From positions 620,001-684,000 of the forward strand of contig NZ_CP091509.1 in assembly GCF_022870885.1 (NCBI RefSeq): a DNA stretch of 64,000 bases, written 5' to 3'. A program made the translations under genes and the position numbers. Under the pieces are notes generated by a model, which had not been told where the DNA came from, ran no database searches, and saw only the letters and a program-made list of their open reading frames with translations. The stretch comes from Neisseria dumasiana. GTDB taxonomy: Bacteria; Pseudomonadota; Gammaproteobacteria; Burkholderiales; Neisseriaceae. Shown one piece after another: positions 1 to 9,026 of the stretch (positions are counted from its first letter, which is position 1; each line of letters starts with the position of its first letter).

Positions 1-348
1 GTATACGCACAAGTAGCCGTACATGCCCTGCACGGCACGCACGAGTTTCAGCGTTTGCCCGCGCCGTGCGGTATAACGCCAATAAGAATAAACCGGTTCG
101 CCGTCGAGTTCGGCTTCGTACACTGCGCCGGTGATGCAGAACGGCGTATCGTGTTCAAAAGAAACGGTCAGCCCGCCGAGCGTGATTTCTACGGCTGCCG
201 CATTTTCGGCATTGCACAGCAGCAGATTGCCCGCGCGCAGCGAAAGCGTATCCATCGCTCCGGCATGGCCGACGCCGAAACGCCGCAAACCGAAGCGGCC
301 CAAGTCTTGAATATGTGCCAAAGCGGGCGCTTGGATAACATGCATCAT
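1..348 (-). CDS. pxpC: 5-oxoprolinase subunit PxpC (KipA-like), N-terminal part
   Basis: This is the first 116 codons of the biotin-dependent-carboxylase-like subunit C of the ATP-dependent 5-oxoprolinase PxpABC, which hydrolyses 5-oxoproline to glutamate in the cytoplasm. The visible N-terminus begins MMHVIQAPALAHIQDLGRFG and continues with a GHAGAMDTLSLRAGNLLL stretch, both typical of the KipA/PxpC family. The ATG at 346-348 overlaps the TGA of pxpB as ATGA, so the two are translationally coupled in the order pxpB-pxpC. The family is usually about 300 residues, so some two thirds lie outside the window. PxpA would be expected nearby but is not visible. Confidence 0.85.
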   Translation of the reverse strand, partial: MMHVIQAPALAHIQDLGRFGLRRFGVGHAGAMDTLSLRAGNLLLCNAENAAAVEITLGGLTVSFEHDTPFCITGAVYEAELDGEPVYSYWRYTARRGQTLKLVRAVQGMYGYLCVY

Positions 349-995
349 AGGCAAACCTTTTCGGCAACAAAACGCACCGTGTCTCCCGCCTGAAGCAGGG
401 TGGGCGGGTATGAGGCCGTCTGAAACAAAGATATTTCCGTGCGCCCGATCAGCTGCCAGCCGCCGGGCGAGGCAAAAGGATACACGCCGGTTTGGCTGCC
501 GCCTATGCCCACCGAGCCGGCAGGCACTTCGGTGCGCGGCACGGCGCGGCGCGGTGTGTGCAGATGTTCGGGCAGTCCGCCCAAATAGGGAAAGCCGGGT
601 TGGAAACCCATCATAAACACAGTGTAAACCGGTTCGGTGTGGCGTCGGACGATTTCCTGCGGCGTGGTGCGGTGAAATGCGGCAACTTCATGCAGATCGG
701 CACCGTATTCGCCGCCGTAACAAACGGGGATATCGATGTGGCGGCCTTTTTTCCGGCGGGCGGCGGTTGACTGCCATATCTCAAGCAAGATGTGCGTGCA
801 TGCGGTCAGGTCTGCATCGGAGCGGAGAAATACCGTCAGATTGTTCATGCCGGTAACGGCCTCAGCCGTTTCGGGCAGATTTTGCACGGCATCGGCAAAT
901 GCCCACAAACGCTGCTGTTTTTCCGGCGCGGCGGGCGGCGGCAGCACGCAAACCAATGCCGATTCGCTGATGGGAGTAATCTCGATGGCAGACAT
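345..995 (-). CDS. pxpB: 5-oxoprolinase subunit PxpB (KipI-like)
   Basis: Subunit B of the 5-oxoprolinase PxpABC, a family also known from Bacillus KipI, the KinA inhibitor. The 216-residue protein has the usual family length. It carries the family signature MMGFQPGFPYLGGLP followed by a Pro/Arg-rich stretch (RRAVPRTEVPAGSVGIGG) and the C-terminal SPGGWQLIGRTE, all conserved in PxpB proteins. It overlaps pxpC by four bases, so both subunits should be made from one transcript. The gene contains a DUS near its 3' end (around 415-424), read as the coding sequence FQTAS. The role in 5-oxoproline detoxification is inferred from the family and from the linked pxpC. Confidence 0.9.
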   Translation of the reverse strand: MSAIEITPISESALVCVLPPPAAPEKQQRLWAFADAVQNLPETAEAVTGMNNLTVFLRSDADLTACTHILLEIWQSTAARRKKGRHIDIPVCYGGEYGADLHEVAAFHRTTPQEIVRRHTEPVYTVFMMGFQPGFPYLGGLPEHLHTPRRAVPRTEVPAGSVGIGGSQTGVYPFASPGGWQLIGRTEISLFQTASYPPTLLQAGDTVRFVAEKVCL

Positions 996-1723
996 GATTG
1001 GATTTGTAGCGTTTTGTTATCTTATGTAGTGATTTTATATTAATCTTTTCAATAAGTTTGTCAAGGCCGTCTGAAAAAACGCCGTTTAAGCCTTACAAAC
1101 ATAAAAAAAAGATGTATTTCGCAACAGTTTCTTTTAAAATATAGCAATTGCATAACCACAAGATTACAAGCTAAAAAAGGGAAAGCATGCGCTATCACGG
1201 AACCATTATGCGCTGGGACTACGAGCTCGGCTTCGGATTCATTAAAGAAGAACAAACCAAATCTGAAATCTTTGCCCATATCGGTGAATTTGAAACCGAA
1301 AATCCGCCCCCGCGCGACGGCGAAACCGTGTCGTTCGACATCGTCAGCAACAGCCACGGCACGGAAGAAGCCAAAAATATCGAATACACCAACCGCCGCC
1401 GCAAGCCCGTTGCGGTGGATATCGAAACAGAAGAAGACTCGCCTAAAAACCTGTCGCTTTGGCTGAAAGGCATGGTGGCTGCTTTGGTGGGCATTCCCCT
1501 GTTGGGTGCGGCCGGCTATTACGGCTTGAGCCGTTGGCAGGATTATCAGGCCGAACACCGCGTAACGGGCGTAATGGTCGATCAAGTGGCCGACAAAATG
1601 ATGGCCGAACGCGAAGCATGGAAAAGGGCGGTGGAATCTCCCGCGCAAAGGAAATCCGCTTCCCCTTTCAAATGCGACGGACGCACACATTGCTCGCAAA
1701 TGAAATCGTTTGCCGAAGCGCAA

Positions 1724-1731
1724 TATTTCTT
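1724..1731. repeat. left 8-bp target-site duplication of the IS1016-type element
   Basis: TATTTCTT directly abuts the left inverted repeat and recurs at 2445-2452 just after the right one. Eight-base duplications are usual for IS1595-family elements. Joining the flanks through one copy restores the reading frame of the host gene. Confidence 0.95.
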
Positions 1732-2444
1732 GGGGCTGACGTAGATTAGCAGTCATGATAGGCTGCCAAAATGAAGATAACCCACTGTAAGTTAAAGAAG
1801 AGTCTGCAAAGAAAACTGCTTGAATATTTTGTATTGGAAGTAACCGCACGTTCTGCTGCCGATATCTTGGGTATTCAGCCCAATACGGCTATTCTCTTCT
1901 ACCGTAAAATCCGTCTTGTTATCAGCCATCATTTGGCTTTGGAAGCAGATCAGGTTTTTGAGGGCACTATAGAATTGGATGAGAGCTATTTCGGCGGTAA
2001 GCGTAAAGGAAAGCGCGGTAGGGGAGCAGCAGGTAAAGTGGTGGTTTTCGGTATCCTTAAACGTGGAGGTAAGGTTTATACGGTTGTAGTGAATAATGCC
2101 CGAAAGGAAAGTTTATTTCCTGTTATTACAAGGAAAATTACACCTGATAGCGTAGTTTATACGGACTGCCTGAGCAGTTACGACGTGTTGGATGTCAGCG
2201 GTTTTCACCATCACAGGATTAATCACAGCAAAAAGTTTGCCGACCGACACAACCATATCAACGGCATTGAGAATTTTTGGAATCAGGCGAAACGTGTCTT
2301 GCGCAAATACAACGGAATTGACCGAAAATCTTTTCCTCTGTTCTTGAAAGAATGTGAGTTTCGTTTTAACTTCGGGACACCAAAGCAGCAGTTAAAAACT
2401 TTGCGGCTTTGGTGTGGTGTTTAGGGCTAATCTACTTCAGCCCC
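1732..2444 (+). mobile_element. IS1016-type insertion sequence (IS1595 family), complete
   Basis: A 713-bp element bounded by 19-bp inverted repeats that match at 18 positions: GGGGCTGACGTAGATTAGC on the left and GGGGCTGAAGTAGATTAGC as the complement of the right end (2426-2444). It has an 8-bp direct target duplication and one intact transposase gene. IS1016 elements are well known in Neisseria and Haemophilus. Intact ends, an intact gene and perfect duplications suggest a recent insertion. Confidence 0.95.
1771..2424 (+). CDS. IS1016-type transposase
   Basis: A 217-residue DDE transposase of the IS1595 family, which would catalyse movement of the surrounding element. The catalytic triad is visible: Asp70 in the ELDESYFGG motif, Asp132 in VYTDCLSSYD and Glu167 in HINGIENFW, with 34 residues between the second and third. 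The N-terminal 60 residues form a helical DNA-binding region. A basic KRKGKRGRG stretch follows the first Asp. The frame is uninterrupted and ends 20 bases before the right end of the element, as usual for these compact elements. It reads in the same direction as the gene it disrupts, and no strong RBS is visible. Confidence 0.93.
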   Translation: MKITHCKLKKSLQRKLLEYFVLEVTARSAADILGIQPNTAILFYRKIRLVISHHLALEADQVFEGTIELDESYFGGKRKGKRGRGAAGKVVVFGILKRGGKVYTVVVNNARKESLFPVITRKITPDSVVYTDCLSSYDVLDVSGFHHHRINHSKKFADRHNHINGIENFWNQAKRVLRKYNGIDRKSFPLFLKECEFRFNFGTPKQQLKTLRLWCGV

Positions 2445-2452
2445 TATTTCTT
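2445..2452. repeat. right 8-bp target-site duplication of the IS1016-type element
   Basis: Second copy of TATTTCTT, directly after the right inverted repeat. It matches the copy at 1724-1731 exactly. Confidence 0.95.
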
Positions 2453-2683
2453 AGAATACTGCCCCAATGTGAAGATGGACGGCGACCGTAACGGCATTCC
2501 CTGCGAGGAACAGTTTGCCGACGAAATCAAGCAGGCCGGCATGGATACCGGCAAAAACAATGGCAGCATAGGTTCCAAATTGGCAGGCATGTTCGACGAT
2601 AAAGACAGCGATAACGAGCGCGGCGGCATTTGGTCGGATAACGACGGCGGCCGCAAGAGAAGATAAAGTCGGCGTATCCGCAT

Positions 2684-2713
2684 GGCCGTCTGAAAGTAAC
2701 CGTTCAGACGGCC
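2684..2713 (+). terminator. DUS-pair hairpin after the excalibur gene
   Basis: Two inverted uptake sequences (GGCCGTCTGAA and TTCAGACGGCC) separated by a short loop begin 18 bases after the stop codon. Such pairs act as intrinsic terminators and uptake signals in Neisseria. The T tract is weak. Confidence 0.7.
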
Positions 2714-4817
<2,104 letters not shown>

Positions 4818-4896
4818 TCCGCTCGGGGGTTAAGTTTATTCAAATCAAGAGCCGTTAATATGATAATATAGCGGTCGACATAACTGTCAGAACCCA

Positions 4897-4926
4897 TGCC
4901 GGACAAAGCAAAGCTTGTGTCCGGCA
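4897..4926 (+). terminator. hairpin between argS and the lipoprotein gene
   Basis: A 9-bp perfect stem (TGCCGGACA and TGTCCGGCA) with a 12-base loop, followed by AAAACTTTT. It may end argS transcription or lie in the leader of the lipoprotein mRNA. The T tract is short, so the assignment is tentative. Confidence 0.5.
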
Positions 4927-4962
4927 AAACTTTTCGATCATAACAATAAGGAAATACCTACC

Positions 4963-6237
4963 ATGAAATCAAACGTTACGCTCACTATCATTGCTGCATG
5001 TGTACTCGCGGCTTGCGGAAGCAGCGGCCATAAAGCACCTGTTGCTGTGTCTAAGCCGCAATTGGAGGCTCACGGAGCGAAGAAAGAATCGGCTGACAAA
5101 TCTCAGGATTTAGACGGGCAAAATTCTTCTAATGAAGGATCTCAACCTAAACAAGAAGCTAAACAAGAACCCGAACAAGAGCCTAAGCAAGAAGCTAAAC
5201 AGGAGCCTAAGCAAGAAGCTAAACAAGAACCTAAACAGGAATCTAAACAAGAGCCTGAACAGGAGCCTAAGCAAGAGCCTGAACAGGAGCCTAAGCAAGA
5301 GCCTAAACAGGAGCCTAAACAGGAGCCTAAGCAAGAGCCTAAACAGGAGCCTAAACAGGAGCCTAAGCAAGAGCCTAAGCAAGAGCCTAAGCAAGAGCCT
5401 AAGCAAGAGCCTAAACAGGAGCCTGAACAAGAGCCTAAACAGGAGCCTAAACAGGAGCCTGAACAGGAGTCCAAACAAGAACTTGCGCCTGAATTGCTGA
5501 AAACCGACAATTCCGAGCCTCAAGCAGAAGCCCGTCCTTCGGATCAGGAAGTATTCTCCCGTTTAAGCCCATATGCCAAAGGTGGTTTGATAACAGACGG
5601 TTTCTTTAAAATGATATTCAATGAAGGCTCGAAAAAAATAGAACTCGACATTATTAAGCCCCATCATTTCACCGGCCAACACCAAATAGAAACATTGCGC
5701 GATATCGAAGGGGCATTGGTCGGCTATTATGGTTATGCCCGTGTGGCCGAACAGAGGCTGGACGATAACCGTGAACAGTATGCGGTTGATCACCATTACT
5801 TTATGCAATATGCAGATCCGACTTTGATGAAGCGTCCGGTAGGGCTTGAAAACATTACCTACAACGGCAAAATGCTGTATCAATACAAAGCTTACCCTAA
5901 CAACCCTTCTGAGGCGGATGTCGAGGCCGTGTATTATGGTAAGGATAAAACGTTGAGCATGACCATTACTTCGCGTGAAGACGGTGTGTGGAAGCTGCAT
6001 CAAGGCAGAACGCCCAAAAGCCCTGCTTTTGTGAATGTGGATGAGCGCGGGAGCGTAGCCGGAAATCTGATGTTTTTGAGTAACGAAAGGACGAAAGTAG
6101 TGCCCGACGGGCATTTTATCGGCGGCTTATACGGCAAAAACGGCAGCGTATTAACCGGTTACGTCTATTCTGAAGAGAGAGATAAAGAGTGGCAGGGTGC
6201 GGTAGGCGCAACAGCCGTTGCCAAACCTGCGCCTTAA
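4963..6237 (+). CDS. surface-type lipoprotein with KQEP/EQEP tetrapeptide repeats
   Basis: The 424-residue protein starts at the ATG at 4963, preceded by the RBS AAGGAAA. It has a lipoprotein signal peptide ending in the lipobox LAAC (Cys18), so it should be lipidated and sent to the outer membrane. Residues about 60-175 are a near-perfect tandem of KQEP, EQEP and KQEA units encoded by a 12-bp DNA repeat. A globular C-terminal part of about 230 residues ends with GHFIGGLYGKNGSVLTGYVY and GAVGATAV. This resembles the closing strands of TbpB/fHbp/NHBA-type lipoprotein barrels (Y/F-G-x-N-G-x-x-x-x-G), a family exported by Slam proteins. The binding partner is unknown. The long charged repeat could act as a spacer lifting the barrel from the cell surface (inference). 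Confidence 0.8.
   Translation: MKSNVTLTIIAACVLAACGSSGHKAPVAVSKPQLEAHGAKKESADKSQDLDGQNSSNEGSQPKQEAKQEPEQEPKQEAKQEPKQEAKQEPKQESKQEPEQEPKQEPEQEPKQEPKQEPKQEPKQEPKQEPKQEPKQEPKQEPKQEPKQEPKQEPEQEPKQEPKQEPEQESKQELAPELLKTDNSEPQAEARPSDQEVFSRLSPYAKGGLITDGFFKMIFNEGSKKIELDIIKPHHFTGQHQIETLRDIEGALVGYYGYARVAEQRLDDNREQYAVDHHYFMQYADPTLMKRPVGLENITYNGKMLYQYKAYPNNPSEADVEAVYYGKDKTLSMTITSREDGVWKLHQGRTPKSPAFVNVDERGSVAGNLMFLSNERTKVVPDGHFIGGLYGKNGSVLTGYVYSEERDKEWQGAVGATAVAKPAP
5146..5483 (+). repeat. 12-bp coding tandem repeat (KQEP units)
   Basis: More than two dozen 12-base units of the type GAGCCTAARCAR, with Gly-free codons for Lys/Glu-Gln-Glu-Pro. Units alternate CCTAAACAGGAG, CCTAAGCAAGAG and CCTGAACAGGAG. Since 12 is a multiple of three, gain or loss of units keeps the frame, so the protein should vary in length rather than switch on and off. 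Confidence 0.95.
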
Positions 6238-6283
6238 GTTCAGCCTTTTCATGATTAAAGCCGATTATCGGTAGGCTATGGTA

Positions 6284-6313
6284 CAGGCCGTCTGAAATTG
6301 TTCAGACGGCCTG
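6284..6313 (+). terminator. DUS-pair hairpin after the lipoprotein gene
   Basis: Inverted uptake sequences with an ATTG loop give a 13-bp stem (CAGGCCGTCTGAA and its complement) about 45 bases after the stop codon. Confidence 0.8.
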
Positions 6314-6420
6314 TTTATTGATTGGCTTTAAAAGCGGTATGCCGGCAGGATTCTTTCTATCATTGCCTGCAATATCCTGATAATATAAACACATAATATG
6401 ACAGATAGACGAGGTATGCG

Positions 6421-7023
6421 ATGAGTTGGTTGGTTTTGCTGGTGTTGATAGGCGTGCTGGTGGTGCTGCCGATCGTGATTTACAACCGTTTGGTGCGTGA
6501 GCGTAACGAATACCGCAATGCGTTTGCACAAATCCAAGTACAGCTCAAGCGCAGGCATGATTTGATTCCGAATTTGGTGGAAAGCACGCGGGCCTATTTG
6601 GAACACGAAAGCCAAACGCTGGAAGCGGTGATTCAGGCGCGCAACCATGCGGCGGGGTTGTTGGAATCGGCTGCCGTCGGCAGGGCAGATGAAAACACGG
6701 TGGATATTCTTTCATTGGCGGCGGGCGAGCATCAGTTGAGCGCCGCTTTGCGCCAGTTGAGCGTGACGGTGGAGGCATATCCCGAGTTGCAGGCCAACCG
6801 TTCGGTGCAAGCGTTAACCGAAGAGTTGGCCGGTGCGGAAAACCGTGTAGCGTTTGCGCGCCAAGCCTATAACGATGCGGTGCTGGCCTACAATAACGCC
6901 CGCGAAACCTTCCCGGCATCGTTGTTGGCCGATTTTTTCGGACACCGGCACAACGCGGCCATGCTGCAATTTGACGACCATGCGGTAATCAGCCGTGTGC
7001 CGCAGATTGAATTGCGCCGTTGA
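6421..7023 (+). CDS. LemA family membrane protein
   Basis: A 200-residue LemA-family protein with one N-terminal transmembrane helix (residues about 3-21, LVLLVLIGVLVVLPIVIYN) and an extramembrane helical-bundle body. The conserved start of the LemA domain is seen as YNRLVRERNEYRNAFAQIQVQLKRRHDLIPNLVE, and its end as RVAFARQAYNDAVLAYNNARETFP. The next gene encodes an M48 metalloprotease and overlaps it by four bases at a TTG start, or follows 12 bases later if the ATG at 7035 is used. LemA genes often sit beside M48 or TPM-domain genes, and the pair is thought to act in envelope quality control. The exact role is not established. Confidence 0.9.
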   Translation: MSWLVLLVLIGVLVVLPIVIYNRLVRERNEYRNAFAQIQVQLKRRHDLIPNLVESTRAYLEHESQTLEAVIQARNHAAGLLESAAVGRADENTVDILSLAAGEHQLSAALRQLSVTVEAYPELQANRSVQALTEELAGAENRVAFARQAYNDAVLAYNNARETFPASLLADFFGHRHNAAMLQFDDHAVISRVPQIELRR

Positions 7024-8828
7024 GCAGCCTGATTATGCGTTTCCGTCAATATCAGAAAGACGCCCGCCGCATCAGCAGCGGGCTTTTGTGCCTGTATGCT
7101 TTGGCCGTGATGTCGGTGGCCGGCTTGACTGCTTATGTTACCGCGCTTATCTGTTCGTTCTACATCGTACCGCCTTCCGAAGGCTCCGGCATCGGGTACA
7201 GCAAAACCATTTTTATTGTGGTGTTTGCAGCTATTTCGGCGGTTATCATAGGCGCGGGCTGGGTGCGTTTGCGCCAGCTTTCGGCAGGCGGCCATGTGGT
7301 TGCCGAAGCTTTGGGCGGCATGCGGATAACGCGCGGCAAAGCGGGTTTGGCCGAACGGCGTTTGCTGAATGTGGTGGAAGAAATGGCCATTGCTTCGGGC
7401 GTGCGTATGCCTAAGGTGTATGTGCTGCCCGATTTGAGCCTGAATGCTTTTGCGGCAGGCATGAGCGAGAATGATGCCGTTATCGGCATCACACGCGGTG
7501 CGGTTCAAGGTTTCGACCGCAATGAGCTGCAGGCGGTAGTGGCGCATGAATTCAGCCATATTCTTAACGGCGATATGCGCCGCAATATGCAGTTGTGCGG
7601 CTGCCTGTACGGTTTGCAGATGATAACCAGCCTCGGCCATTTTTTTATGCACGGCGATACCGGGTCTTCGTTGCGAAGCGGCGAAAGCCGCGGCCTGCCG
7701 ACCATGTTTTTGGGTGTAGTGTTGCTGTGTTTGGGCTTTGTGGGTTCGTTGGCCGCAAGCTGGATTCAGGCGGCCATCAGCAGGCAGCGCGAGTTTTTGG
7801 CAGACGCTTCCGCCGTTCAGTTTACGCGCCAAAGCGACGGTTTGGCTTCGGCGTTATATAAAGTGGCGGTGGCTTCCCATAGAAGGTTAACGTCGCCTTA
7901 TGCTGCGGAATATGCCCACTTTATGTTTGAAGGCGTGCATGAGGCCGATATTTTCGACAAACTGGCGGCCACCCACCCCGATATTTATCTGCGCATCGAG
8001 CGGCTCAGCCCGTTTAAAGCCCGCCGCTGGAAGAAAGAAATCCGTGAAGCCCAATCGGTACGCACAGATTTTTTCTTCACATCTTCAGCGGCTTATCTTT
8101 CAGACGGCCGCAGTGATTTTTCAGCTGCCGAAGCAGAATACCAACAAAAACACCTCAGCCGGCAAACCGCCGAAGCGATTCGCGCTTTTGACCCCGAATC
8201 GGCAGGCCGGGCGGATGAGTTGGCGCGTATTGCGCCAAGACATTGGTTGAGCGCGGAAGGCGACGGCGAACGCCTGTTGGTGGTGTTGGCCTGCTTGTTT
8301 GCCCCGCAGGCATCGGCTCGTGCGGCTGAACAAGTGTGGGAAACGGCTTTTCCTTTGCGTTTCGCGTTTTACCGACGCTTGAGCCGCCACCCTTTGCCGC
8401 AGCCCGTACATCAGGCTCTGTTGGAGCATTTGCTGCCTTCCGCCGCCGCGCTGCCGCCCGATGAGCGCGAGCGTTTGCACGCCGATTTATACGCATTGGT
8501 TCAGAACGAAACCTTGTCGCCCGATGCCGCCGTATTGTGGTTGGAAGCTGCTGCATGGTTGGGATGGTTTAAGCCCGTTTCAGACGGCCTCTCGGAAGCG
8601 CAAATCCATACCGCCGTTATCCAAGCCGTGCAAGATTGGGCGGCCGAGGCAGGCCGTCTGAACCCTTTCGCCGCGCGAGAACTGCCGCATACCTTGCACC
8701 GCATGGCTGCTCTGGAACGCCGTAAGTGGTTGCTTTTGAGCGAAGCGTGCTGCCGGATTTTGGCAGAAGGCGGGCAGGAAGATTGGCGCACGCGGGCACA
8801 GGTTGCGGTAAAGCTGTATGGCCGGTGA
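7020..8828 (+). CDS. M48 family membrane metallopeptidase with long C-terminal extension
   Basis: A zinc metalloprotease related to HtpX/Ste24. Two N-terminal membrane helices (about residues 20-50 and 62-85) precede the catalytic HEFSH motif at 176-180. The downstream third zinc ligand is in QREFLADASAVQF, after another hydrophobic stretch (MFLGVVLLCLGFVGSLAASW). The protein is 602 residues, about twice HtpX; residues after about 330 form a helical, probably soluble extension without a recognised domain. The TTG at 7020 overlaps the LemA stop codon. The ATG at 7035 is an equally possible start and would shorten the protein by five residues. It is co-transcribed with lemA. In-frame DUS copies at about 8097 and 8578 encode SDG peptides. 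Confidence 0.88.
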   Translation: MSSLIMRFRQYQKDARRISSGLLCLYALAVMSVAGLTAYVTALICSFYIVPPSEGSGIGYSKTIFIVVFAAISAVIIGAGWVRLRQLSAGGHVVAEALGGMRITRGKAGLAERRLLNVVEEMAIASGVRMPKVYVLPDLSLNAFAAGMSENDAVIGITRGAVQGFDRNELQAVVAHEFSHILNGDMRRNMQLCGCLYGLQMITSLGHFFMHGDTGSSLRSGESRGLPTMFLGVVLLCLGFVGSLAASWIQAAISRQREFLADASAVQFTRQSDGLASALYKVAVASHRRLTSPYAAEYAHFMFEGVHEADIFDKLAATHPDIYLRIERLSPFKARRWKKEIREAQSVRTDFFFTSSAAYLSDGRSDFSAAEAEYQQKHLSRQTAEAIRAFDPESAGRADELARIAPRHWLSAEGDGERLLVVLACLFAPQASARAAEQVWETAFPLRFAFYRRLSRHPLPQPVHQALLEHLLPSAAALPPDERERLHADLYALVQNETLSPDAAVLWLEAAAWLGWFKPVSDGLSEAQIHTAVIQAVQDWAAEAGRLNPFAARELPHTLHRMAALERRKWLLLSEACCRILAEGGQEDWRTRAQVAVKLYGR

Positions 8829-8913
8829 AGCCTTAACCTGTTCAACGTTCCGTTGCGGCGGTGTTTTCAGTTAAAACGCCTGTGCCGGCGATTTCGGCCG
8901 AATGCCCGTGCCG

Positions 8914-8967
8914 AGGCCGTCTGAAAAGTAAATTCCGCTTTATTGCATCATAAATTTCAGACGGCCT
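8914..8967 (+). terminator. DUS inverted pair with long loop
   Basis: AGGCCGTCTGAAAA and TTTCAGACGGCCT are separated by about 28 bases. It lies between the M48 gene and trkA. It could end the lemA-M48 transcript, but the long loop makes it a weak terminator. Confidence 0.5.
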
Positions 8968-9026
8968 ATCGGCTTGCTGCGGCTTTAGTTTAGAATACAC
9001 ACTTTGCTTTAACCGACATCCGCAAC

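Larger units (their letters stand above)
1187..2666 (+). pseudogene. cold-shock domain / membrane helix / excalibur protein, disrupted by an IS
   Basis: Removing the insertion sequence and one 8-bp target copy (1732-2452) restores one frame of 252 codons, 1187-1731 joined to 2453-2666. The rebuilt protein has an N-terminal cold-shock-like OB fold (residues about 3-65, with the RNP1-like GFGFI and later IFAHIGEF). A linker follows, then one hydrophobic helix at about 90-112 (MVAALVGIPLLGAAGYYG). The C-terminal calcium-binding excalibur motif spans the insertion site: FKCDGRTHCSQ before it, then EYCPNVKMDGDRNGIPCE after it. The Asp/Asn-rich loop and the four cysteines are intact once joined. 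As it stands, the frame stops at 1742-1744 inside the IS end, so only the cold-shock and membrane parts can be made. A purine-rich RBS (aaaaaaggga) precedes the ATG. Function is unknown. Confidence 0.85.

Noticed and set aside
2409-2666. Apparent independent small gene after the IS
   Set aside because: Its first codons lie in the IS end and its remainder is the 3' part of the interrupted excalibur gene; no start signal is present.
4860-4880. ATGATAAT upstream of the lipoprotein gene as a Fur box
   Set aside because: Only the core matches; the outer arms do not, so it is not strong enough to report as a site.
5110-5523. Long open frames on both strands across the KQEP repeat
   Set aside because: The 12-bp unit has no stop codon in several frames, so all open by repetition. 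Only the frame with signal peptide, RBS and non-repetitive ends is supported.
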